Made by a program: the position numbers and the translations under genes | Shown: positions 1-5,357 of the stretch, one piece after another | Layout of the letters: each line of letters begins with the position of its first letter | How positions within the stretch are numbered: the stretch's first letter is position 1 | Notes under the pieces: generated by a model | The model's input: only the letters and a program-made list of their open reading frames with translations | Database searches by the model: none | Told to the model about the DNA's origin: nothing | NCBI GenBank assembly: GCA_030631975.1 | Contig: DAOVKD010000055.1 | Location: 1-5,397, forward strand | From: Candidatus Woesearchaeota archaeon | GTDB taxonomy: Archaea > Nanobdellota > Nanobdellia > Woesearchaeales > GW2011-AR4 | DNA length: 5,397 nucleotides | Reading direction: 5' to 3'

Positions 1-80
1 CCGTGTTCAAAACCATGGTCATAAGCCAAAAATAAAGCTTTCTCTTTATATAAAAATGGCTGAAGGAAATTATTATTCAT
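1..80 (-). CDS. DhnA-type class I fructose-bisphosphate aldolase, N-terminal fragment cut by the window edge
   Basis: Reading leftward from an ATG at 80-78 gives 26 complete codons that run off the window. They contain the segment LFLAYDHGFEHG, which matches the first beta strand and DHG-x-EHG motif of the DhnA / archaeal-type class I aldolases (Schiff-base enzymes that cleave fructose 1,6-bisphosphate to dihydroxyacetone phosphate and glyceraldehyde 3-phosphate). The Asp of this motif lies in the active site of characterised members; the Schiff-base Lys would be beyond the edge. The start overlaps the last 8 bases of the upstream kinase gene, so the two are probably translationally coupled and share one mRNA. 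A relative acting on another substrate (LsrF-like, or the archaeal aminoshikimate-route aldolase) is possible, but the EHG form favours fructose-bisphosphate aldolase. The family is well supported from a short stretch; the exact substrate is inferred. Confidence 0.75.
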   Translation of the reverse strand, partial: MNNNFLQPFLYKEKALFLAYDHGFEH

Positions 81-1074
81 ATTTTTGAATTTTTAATTTT
101 TTAAATCTGGGCTGTTTAATATCTTTTTTATAAAGAATACCAGGTTTTGTACCAATATATTCTACTACTGAACAAGCATTAGCACTTCCTATACGAATAG
201 CCTCTTCAATTACTTTCTCATTTATTTTATTTTGTCTAACAAATACTGATATAAAACCAGAAGCAAAAGCATCACCAGCACCAGTAGTATCTATTATCTT
301 TTTTTTCTTAAAAACACCTGCTTTCCATAAAGTTTTTCCATTAGAAACACTAACACCATTTTTACCTTTTGTCATTACAACAATTCCTTTTACAAAATCA
401 TCCAACTTCTTAAAGATTTTCTTTTCTTTGGTGTATGGAATATCTGTAAAATATGCTGCTTCTTCTTGATTACATATGAATATTTCAAATTTATCAATCC
501 ATTTAGGATGTTTTTTAAACCAATTTATTTCGTGCAATCCAGGATTAATAGCTAATTTAATATTTTTAGAAACAGCAAACTGAATTATCTCTTTTAAAAT
601 ATTCTTTTCTTTTCCTAAAGACCCAATGCATAGCCAACGTGTTTTGATCTTTTTCCAAGGAATCTCCTGAATAGTCAAATTTTCAGCACAACCTTTATAA
701 GAAAGAATTGTCCTCTCACCAGAAGAAGTCAAAAAAATAACTGAATAAGCAGTAGGCATAATATAATCCTTTTGAATAAATTGAGTATCAATACCTTCTT
801 CTTTCTGTTCTTCAATAATTGTTTTTCCTGAAATATCATTTCCAACACGACAAATAACAGCGGATTTTAATTTCTGCCTCGCAAAACTAACAGCAGTATT
901 AGTGGCGCTCCCTCCTGTAAAAAAATGAACTTTTGGAACTCTCATTTTAGCTCCTAAAGGAAGACAAATGCCCTTATTGGCTATAAAGCATTTTCCTTCA
1001 ACAGATAAAAAATCAACTCCCTCAAAAAATCCATCACGTGTGGCAGAACCAATTGTAATTACGTCAAATTCCAT
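73..1074 (-). CDS. PfkB/ribokinase-family sugar (phosphate) kinase
   Basis: This 333-residue cytoplasmic protein has both PfkB-family signatures. The first is GGSATNTA at residues 54-61 in the substrate-binding region. The second is DTTGAGDAF at 262-270, with the anion hole GAGD and catalytic base Asp268. NQEE at 202-205 is the N-x-x-E motif that positions Mg2+ and phosphate, and TKGKNG at 235-240 belongs to the nucleotide-binding part. Length is normal to slightly long for the family (about 300-330). The ATG at 1074 lies 7 bases after the transketolase C-half stop, with no Shine-Dalgarno. The aldolase gene overlaps its 3' end by 8 bases. Family members phosphorylate ribose, fructose, fructose 6-phosphate, tagatose 6-phosphate or nucleosides, and motifs alone do not separate these. 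The neighbouring transketolase and aldolase suggest a sugar phosphate such as fructose 6-phosphate (inference). Confidence 0.9.
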   Translation of the reverse strand: MEFDVITIGSATRDGFFEGVDFLSVEGKCFIANKGICLPLGAKMRVPKVHFFTGGSATNTAVSFARQKLKSAVICRVGNDISGKTIIEEQKEEGIDTQFIQKDYIMPTAYSVIFLTSSGERTILSYKGCAENLTIQEIPWKKIKTRWLCIGSLGKEKNILKEIIQFAVSKNIKLAINPGLHEINWFKKHPKWIDKFEIFICNQEEAAYFTDIPYTKEKKIFKKLDDFVKGIVVMTKGKNGVSVSNGKTLWKAGVFKKKKIIDTTGAGDAFASGFISVFVRQNKINEKVIEEAIRIGSANACSVVEYIGTKPGILYKKDIKQPRFKKLKIQKYE

Positions 1075-1081
1075 AAAATAT

Positions 1082-2083
1082 TTAATCTTTTATCATTTCT
1101 TTCACTGTTTGTTTTATCGTTTTCTTATCAAGATTATATTTTGTCAATAATTCTTCTGCTTGGCCGCTTTGCCCAAACTCATTCCGTATTCCCATAAATT
1201 TAATAGGTAAAGGATGATTCTCACTTAAAAATTCTGCTATGGCTGACCCCATACCACCAGCTATTTGATGCTCTTCTAAAGTAATAATTGCTTTAGATTT
1301 CTTAGCCCATTTTAATATTGTTTCTTTATCTAACGGCTTAATAGCTGAATTATTTATAACAGTTATAGATATACCTTCCTGCTCTAATTCTTTAGCTACT
1401 TCCAATGCCTTATATACTAAATACCCACAAACAAAAATAGTAATTCCAGAGAACTGTTTCTTCTCAGATTTTGGAAGCCAAAGAACCTGAGACTTTCCAA
1501 TTTCCCAAGACGTTTCTTCTGTTGTAAAAACAGGTGATTTTTCCCGAGGCAAACGAATATATACAGAATTTGAATATTCAATCGCTGAAAGAATAGCTTT
1601 ACGGGCTTCTAAAGCATCGGCAGGACATACAACCGCCATATTAGGCAAAACTCTCATTAAGGCAATGTCTTCCAAGGCCTGATGGCTAGCGCCATCAGGC
1701 CCTACATTTAATCCTGCGTGCGAACCAACAAGAATAACTTTTTGCTGATTATAGCAAATTGTTGTTCTAATCTGTTCCCAATTTCTTCCAGGAGAAAAAA
1801 TAGCATAAGTTCCCATTACAGGAATTTTTCCCGAAGCTGCTAATCCTGAAGCAATACCAGCCATATTTTGTTCAGCTATTCCTAATTCAACAAATCTTTC
1901 TGGAAAACGATCTCTAAATAAATGCATTCTTAAAGACTCAGTTACATCAGCGCACAAAGCCACTATTCTTTCATCCATTTCTCCGGCTAAAACCAAGCCT
2001 TCTCCAAAGCCGTCGCGTGGAGAAATTCGTTTAATTTTCTCTGAAAAAATTTTAGGATTTAATTTAATATCAGGATTAAGCAT
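1082..2083 (-). CDS. Transketolase, C-terminal subunit (pyrimidine-binding and C-terminal domains)
   Basis: This 333-residue protein is the second half of a split transketolase, which moves a two-carbon ketol unit between ketose and aldose phosphates using thiamine diphosphate. The pyrimidine-binding domain spans about residues 20-185. It includes ELGIAEQNMAG at 66-76, with Glu71 as the expected activator of the cofactor's N1' atom, and DGASHQALEDIALMR at 130-144, the conserved D-G-x-(S/T)-H segment. The C-terminal domain (about 195-330) contains EEHQIAGGMGSAIAE at 270-284. No TPP diphosphate-binding GDG...NN motif is present; that is supplied by the product of 3588-4439. Length fits archaeal and CPR split C-subunits. 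The ATG at 2083 lies 14 bases after the propeller gene stop and has no Shine-Dalgarno. A 1-deoxyxylulose-5-phosphate synthase half is less likely, because the N-half is short and transketolase-like. Confidence 0.95.
   Translation of the reverse strand: MLNPDIKLNPKIFSEKIKRISPRDGFGEGLVLAGEMDERIVALCADVTESLRMHLFRDRFPERFVELGIAEQNMAGIASGLAASGKIPVMGTYAIFSPGRNWEQIRTTICYNQQKVILVGSHAGLNVGPDGASHQALEDIALMRVLPNMAVVCPADALEARKAILSAIEYSNSVYIRLPREKSPVFTTEETSWEIGKSQVLWLPKSEKKQFSGITIFVCGYLVYKALEVAKELEQEGISITVINNSAIKPLDKETILKWAKKSKAIITLEEHQIAGGMGSAIAEFLSENHPLPIKFMGIRNEFGQSGQAEELLTKYNLDKKTIKQTVKEMIKD
1676..1701 (-). repeat. Perfect 11-bp inverted repeat with 4-base loop inside the transketolase C-half gene
   Basis: GGCCTGATGGC at 1676-1686 and GCCATCAGGCC at 1691-1701 are exact reverse complements separated by TAGC. 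The stem has 8 G-C pairs out of 11, unusually GC-rich for this gene, and in mRNA would be a strong hairpin. It covers codons 128-136, which encode the conserved GPDGASHQA motif, so protein conservation explains part of the sequence but not the codon choice. Whether it has a role in RNA is unknown. Confidence 0.6.
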
Positions 2084-2097
2084 AATGGTGTGGAGGT

Positions 2098-3549
2098 TTA
2101 TTGACCTTGACTAAAGTAAATCTCGCCATCAGAACCCCACACAGCATAAGACTTGTTTCCATGAGCTGAAATATTTGGCAAATCCGCTTTTTGAGCCCCA
2201 TTACTAATATCAATAATATCAGACCAACTAGCTCCATCAAACAAACGGAAAGGAACTCCGGTTTGACATTCTCCCCATACAGTCTGAATATTATTTCCAG
2301 ATACAATAGCCAAAGATGGCCAACGAGAACCAATGCCATCTGATTCAGAAATCTGGGTTGGGCTATACCAGTTTAATCCCCCATCTTCACTAAGAGAAAA
2401 ATAAATTTCTTGATTAATACAATCATTCGGACCTTGAGTATAAGCTACTGCCACAATCCCATTAGCGCCAAGACTGAGCCAATATGTATTATCTGGCCAC
2501 AATGCTAATTTGGAAACCAATTGGGGAACAGCCCAAGTTTTACTATCAAATTTTGTGTACATTATTCCAAAATTATACTTAGCCCAAGCAATATGAATAT
2601 CTCCTGATTTATCAATTCTAATAGCTTTGGCTCCTGAAGTATAATCTCCGTAAAGCTGACCGTCATCAGAAACATTAACAGAAGAAGACCAGGTAGTTCC
2701 ATTAAAATTTGAATAGAAAATATCTGAAAAAGAAGAATAAGCTATATGAACCCTATCAGCAGAATCAGCTTCAATTGAAGGACTAAGTCCCTGACAAACT
2801 CTTTGTGGAGTCGACCATTCAATTCCATTATAGAATGTATAATGTACCATATAGCCAGAGCCTGAAACAGTTTGAGTATAAACTAAATGAATTTGATTTT
2901 GGCTATCAATAGTAAAATCAAAATCGTATAATGGACTGTATTTATCAGAAGCAATAATAGGCTGAGCAGAACTCCAAACTCCACCTTCTAATTTAGAAAA
3001 ATAAAGTTTGTATTGCGAAGTAAAATCAGAATCCAACCATAAAGCATAAACATTTCCTGATGTATCCTGCAAAACCTTTGGTTTATATGAAGTAATTGCT
3101 GAGTTGGAAATATTTGCTGGTAATGACCATGAAGGTACTGTAGGAGGAACAGGTTCTTGCGCAGGAATCACAATAATATTAACTGCCAAAGGTTTACCAA
3201 TGGTTCTTTTCCCTGCTCGAAGATGGATAGTCCCACCATAAGTATCAGGACTAACATCTGATGGTACATTTATAAAAGCATTTATCTTATTAGGTTGGTT
3301 TTTTACTACTTCTAAAGTTGCTGGTTTAAAACTACTGATAAATTTACTTAAATCATCGGAAACGCTCAAATTCACTTCTTTAAAATCCTTTCTACTGATA
3401 AACACAAGCTCAACTTCTTGGGTTTGACCTACTGGAATTTTTTCTACTAATTTACTTCTACCCCACCATACTATGCTTTTGGGTGAAGAGATTAAAGCTG
3501 CTGCTAAAAATAAAATTGCTGCTGCTAAAAATATAAGAGGTTTAGACAT
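2098..3549 (-). CDS. Secreted or membrane-anchored protein with Ig-like domain and seven-repeat beta-propeller (BNR/sialidase-like fold)
   Basis: The 483-residue product starts with one Lys and a hydrophobic stretch at about residues 4-22, a signal peptide or uncleaved anchor. No lipobox Cys follows. Residues about 37-128 look like an Ig-like beta-sandwich (NEW3-type impression), followed by a Pro-rich linker at 130-139. From 141 on, a unit of about 42-55 residues recurs. Each begins with a Trp (141, 192, 245, 287, 339, 394, 442), often W-S-x-P-x-x-(I/V)-S, and contains a hydrophobic strand such as VHIAY, IHIAW or VYALW and then I/L-Y-F/Y-S/T. The last unit ends at the inner strands (DGEIYFSQ), so the first Trp segment could close the ring. 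I see no convincing sialidase catalytic set, so a binding or adhesion role is as likely as an enzyme. The gene lies between the two transketolase halves, 38 bases after one and 14 before the other. Specific function is not recognisable. Confidence 0.85.
   Translation of the reverse strand: MSKPLIFLAAAILFLAAALISSPKSIVWWGRSKLVEKIPVGQTQEVELVFISRKDFKEVNLSVSDDLSKFISSFKPATLEVVKNQPNKINAFINVPSDVSPDTYGGTIHLRAGKRTIGKPLAVNIIVIPAQEPVPPTVPSWSLPANISNSAITSYKPKVLQDTSGNVYALWLDSDFTSQYKLYFSKLEGGVWSSAQPIIASDKYSPLYDFDFTIDSQNQIHLVYTQTVSGSGYMVHYTFYNGIEWSTPQRVCQGLSPSIEADSADRVHIAYSSFSDIFYSNFNGTTWSSSVNVSDDGQLYGDYTSGAKAIRIDKSGDIHIAWAKYNFGIMYTKFDSKTWAVPQLVSKLALWPDNTYWLSLGANGIVAVAYTQGPNDCINQEIYFSLSEDGGLNWYSPTQISESDGIGSRWPSLAIVSGNNIQTVWGECQTGVPFRLFDGASWSDIIDISNGAQKADLPNISAHGNKSYAVWGSDGEIYFSQGQ
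3497..3532 (-). repeat. In-frame 15-base direct repeat in the signal-peptide coding region
   Basis: GCTGCTGCTAAAAAT occurs at 3497-3511 and again at 3518-3532, a period of 21 bases (7 codons). On the coding strand it encodes F-L-A-A-A twice (residues 7-11 and 14-18) in the hydrophobic core of the propeller protein's leader. It looks like a small in-frame duplication that lengthened the membrane-spanning segment. Convergent use of Ala and Leu codons is the alternative. Confidence 0.6.
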
Positions 3550-3587
3550 ATTTTTATTTATTATTGTTTTATTAATTTAATCGACCT

Positions 3588-4439
3588 TTAGTCTAACTCT
3601 GATTCAATTTGTCCTTTCATGCTTCTCAACTGCCGTAAAGCTTCTTCAGCTTGTTTTGAATTTGGCGCCTTCCCATGCCATTGATATTCCCATTGCATAA
3701 AATCTACACCTTTTCCGGGAATAGTATGAGCAATAATTAATACGGGTTTAACAAAAACAGATTTAGAAGCATTTAGAGCCTTAATAATTTCTGGAATATT
3801 ATGACCATCTATTTCCAAAACTTTCCAGCCAAAAGATTCATACTTTTCTTTTAAAGGTTCTAAAGGCATCACATTCTCAGTAAAACCATCAATCTGAATA
3901 TTATTTCTGTCAATAATAGCAGTAAGATTATCTAATTGATACTTTCCTGCTGTCATTACTGCCTCCCAAGTATTACCACAATCTTGTTCTCCATCGCCCA
4001 TTAAGCAATAAACCTGAAGCTTCTTTTTATTCATCTTTGCTGCTAAAGCCATGCCAATTGCCTGAGAAAGCCCTTCTCCCACTGGACCAGATGAGGTTTC
4101 AATTCCTGGTAAAGATAAACGATGAGGATGGCCTTGAAGCCGACTACCTAATTTTCTTAAAGTTTTTAATTCTTCTAAAGAAAAATATCCAGCATGAGCT
4201 AAAACAGTATAAATTAAAGGAGCATAATGTCCATTGGAAATAACAACCCTATCTCTTTCCTCCCAATTTGGATTTTTAGAATCATAATTTAAAATTCCGC
4301 TAAAATAAAGAGCAACATATAATTCCACTGCGCCTAAAGGACCTGCGCAATGGCCTGATTTTGCTTTTAAAAGCATTTCGATTATTTCTTGACGAATAGT
4401 TGTCGCCAAGTCTTCCATTTGTTTTAATACAAGCTTCAT
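3588..4439 (-). CDS. Transketolase, N-terminal subunit (TPP diphosphate-binding domain)
   Basis: This is the first half of a split transketolase and the first gene of the leftward block. From the ATG at 4439 it has 283 residues. Numbering from this Met, SGHCAGPLG at 28-36 carries the substrate/TPP-side His30. GHPH lies at 103-106 and SSGPVGEGLSQAIG at 116-129. GDGEQDCGNTWEA begins at 148 and DRNNIQ at 177-182, which together form the GDG...NN motif that binds Mg2+ and TPP diphosphate. HTIPGKGVDFM at 238-248 and WHGKAP at 254-259 are typical transketolase segments. The open frame extends to a TTG at 4448, but that codon lies in an ATTCGTT repeat. Neither start has a Shine-Dalgarno, so I chose the ATG. 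The partner subunit is encoded at 1082-2083, separated by the propeller gene. The two should assemble in the cytoplasm into one non-oxidative pentose phosphate enzyme. Confidence 0.93.
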   Translation of the reverse strand: MKLVLKQMEDLATTIRQEIIEMLLKAKSGHCAGPLGAVELYVALYFSGILNYDSKNPNWEERDRVVISNGHYAPLIYTVLAHAGYFSLEELKTLRKLGSRLQGHPHRLSLPGIETSSGPVGEGLSQAIGMALAAKMNKKKLQVYCLMGDGEQDCGNTWEAVMTAGKYQLDNLTAIIDRNNIQIDGFTENVMPLEPLKEKYESFGWKVLEIDGHNIPEIIKALNASKSVFVKPVLIIAHTIPGKGVDFMQWEYQWHGKAPNSKQAEEALRQLRSMKGQIESELD

Positions 4440-4446
4440 AGAAATC

Positions 4447-4497
4447 AACGAATAACGAATTCAACACAAATATACGAATATCTTATTGTGAACGATT
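4447..4497 (-). promoter_or_regulatory. Cluster of ATTCGT repeats in the leader of the transketolase operon
   Basis: On the operon's coding strand ATTCGTT occurs twice in tandem (4454-4460 and 4447-4453). ATTCGT occurs again at 4474-4479, and the variant AATCGT at 4492-4497. The last copy ends 8 bases before the ATG at 4439. Spacing between copies is 7, 19 and 18 bases, so the outer copies lie roughly two helical turns apart. This could be an operator or an untranslated-leader element. In AT-rich DNA chance is a real alternative. Confidence 0.3.
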
Positions 4498-4522
4498 GGA
4501 AATTTAAAATTAACTATATTTA

Positions 4523-4551
4523 ATAATATCATATTTTAAAACTGAAATAAA
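4523..4551 (-). promoter_or_regulatory. Weak candidate promoter for the leftward operon
   Basis: On the minus strand TTTATT (4551-4546) and TATTAT (4528-4523) are separated by 17 bases; TATTAT matches the -10 consensus at 5 of 6 positions, but the -35 match is poor (3 of 6). The region is so AT-rich that other pairings, such as TTGTTT with TATGAT, are possible. Some promoter should lie in 4440-4634, since the operon's first gene starts there, but this exact site is uncertain. Apart from this, the ATTCGT repeats and the tRNA promoter, I see no gene in the intergenic region. Confidence 0.25.
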
Positions 4552-4592
4552 CAAAACTTATCTTACTATCAAACAGATAAATATAATTTTTC

Positions 4593-4621
4593 TTGAAAAA
4601 TAATAAGAAAACTGATAGGAT
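4593..4621 (+). promoter_or_regulatory. Sigma-70-like promoter of tRNA-Ala with extended -10
   Basis: TTGAAA at 4593-4598 is a -35 box close to TTGACA. After 17 bases comes TAGGAT at 4616-4621 (4 of 6 to TATAAT), preceded by TG and one base (4613-4615), the extended -10 form. Transcription would start near 4628, only about 7 bases before the mature tRNA 5' end. It is the best promoter-like sequence in the window. Confidence 0.6.
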
Positions 4622-4634
4622 TTATCTGCAGTAT

Positions 4635-4708
4635 GGGCCCATAGCTCAGTTGGTTAGAGTGTCGGTATGGCATACCGAAGGTCGTGGGTTCGACTCCCAC
4701 TGGGTCCA
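4635..4708 (+). tRNA. tRNA-Ala (anticodon GGC)
   Basis: A complete cloverleaf folds by hand. The acceptor stem is GGGCCCA (4635-4641) with TGGGTCC (4701-4707). The D stem is GCTC/GAGT (4644-4647, 4657-4660). The anticodon stem is TCGGT/ACCGA (4662-4666, 4674-4678) around the loop ATGGCAT, with anticodon GGC at 4669-4671. The T stem is GTGGG/CCCAC (4684-4688, 4696-4700) around TTCGACT. The third acceptor pair is G3-U70, the main alanyl-tRNA synthetase identity element, and the discriminator is A (4708); both confirm the alanine call. A32 and U38 flank the anticodon loop, as is common in tRNA-Ala(GGC). The next bases are CAT, so CCA is not encoded and must be added by CCA-adding enzyme. It reads GCC and GCU codons. 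Confidence 0.97.
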
Positions 4709-4788
4709 CATGGAAAAAGAGCCAAAAAATTTATTCGGAAAAACAAAATTCATCAATTTTTATAAATTAAAACAAATTAATTACAAAT

Positions 4789-5265
4789 ATGGAAACTATA
4801 ACTTATGAAAAATTAACAAAAATACAAAAGGAATTATTAGACGAAGCAGAAAAAGTTATGGAGAATTCTTATAATCCTTATTCTCATTTCTTTGTTGGCG
4901 CAGCTCTTTTAACAAAGAATGACAAAATTATAACAGGAACAAATGTTGAAAATGCAGCGTATGGCTCGACTATTTGCGCAGAAAGAGCAGCTATTTTAAG
5001 AGCAAATGCAATGGGTTATAACGTGTATAAGGCAATAGCAATTATTGCAAGAGGGCAAGACTTTGATACAAAAGAAGTTAGTGGTCCATGTGGAAGTTGT
5101 AGGCAAATGTTATACGAATCTTCACAGGTTTCTGAACGAAATTTAGAAGTAATCATATCAACGACAAAGAAGAATAAAATTATAATAAGTTCCATAGAAG
5201 AATTATTGCCTTTTGCATTTGGACCAAAGGATTTAAGAATAGATGTTAAAAAATATCAGAAATAA
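4789..5265 (+). CDS. cdd: Cytidine deaminase
   Basis: The 158-residue cytoplasmic enzyme deaminates cytidine and deoxycytidine to uridine and deoxyuridine in pyrimidine salvage. NPYSHFFVGAAL at 29-40 is the family's N-terminal signature. NVEN at 52-55 contacts the ribose. TICAERAA at 61-68 contains zinc ligand Cys63 and proton-shuttle Glu65. PCGSCRQ at 100-106 supplies zinc ligands Cys101 and Cys104. LLPFAFGPKDL at 139-149 is the usual C-terminal end. This three-Cys pattern is that of small homotetrameric deaminases (usually about 130 residues); the extra length is a longer N-terminal helix, about 12 residues between motifs (PCGSC to LLPFAF), and a short tail. The ATG at 4789 has no Shine-Dalgarno. 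It lies 80 bases after the tRNA on the same strand; no good separate promoter is visible, so read-through from the tRNA promoter is possible. The first residues could alternatively be trimmed, but no later suitable start exists before the signature. Confidence 0.96.
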   Translation: METITYEKLTKIQKELLDEAEKVMENSYNPYSHFFVGAALLTKNDKIITGTNVENAAYGSTICAERAAILRANAMGYNVYKAIAIIARGQDFDTKEVSGPCGSCRQMLYESSQVSERNLEVIISTTKKNKIIISSIEELLPFAFGPKDLRIDVKKYQK

Positions 5266-5268
5266 TTC

Positions 5269-5339
5269 TTTCGGCTCACCCTTGAAGGACGCGTTTCTGC
5301 GATTTGCCTTCGGCAAATCGCGGTCAGTCAGCGTCGAAA
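5269..5339. repeat. GC-rich palindromic element after the deaminase gene
   Basis: Bases 5272-5336 are about 60% G+C by hand count (39 of 65) inside very AT-rich DNA. The core is a perfect 10-bp inverted repeat, GCGATTTGCC (5299-5308) and GGCAAATCGC (5312-5321), with a TTC loop. It can extend by one G-U and one C-G pair. GACGC (5288-5292) and GCGTC (5331-5335) form an outer stem, and TTTCG (5269-5273) faces CGAAA (5335-5339) at the ends. No T-run follows the hairpin, so it is a poor intrinsic terminator. It resembles a dispersed REP- or MITE-like intergenic element or a structured RNA. Whether it recurs elsewhere cannot be seen here. Confidence 0.5.
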
Positions 5340-5357
5340 TTTTGTTCAAAATAAGTT

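Noticed and set aside
968..1150. 60-codon rightward open frame
   Set aside because: Antisense to the kinase start and the transketolase C-half end, with no coding signature.
2076..2339. 87-codon leftward open frame
   Set aside because: It is an out-of-frame shadow lying almost wholly within the propeller gene, with no recognisable domain.
4037..4243. 68-codon rightward open frame
   Set aside because: Antisense shadow within the transketolase N-half gene.
4440..4634. CRISPR-like array from the ATTCGT repeats
   Set aside because: The units are only 6-7 bases with irregular spacing and no spacer-repeat pattern.
4593..4808. 71-codon rightward open frame across the tRNA, and its 32-codon tail from the ATG at 4710
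   Set aside because: It is translated through the tRNA-Ala gene (the familiar false peptide from tRNA sequence) and its tail overlaps the deaminase start; no family or ribosome site supports it.
5299..5321. Hairpin as an intrinsic terminator of the deaminase gene
   Set aside because: The stem is strong but is not followed by a T-run on either strand.
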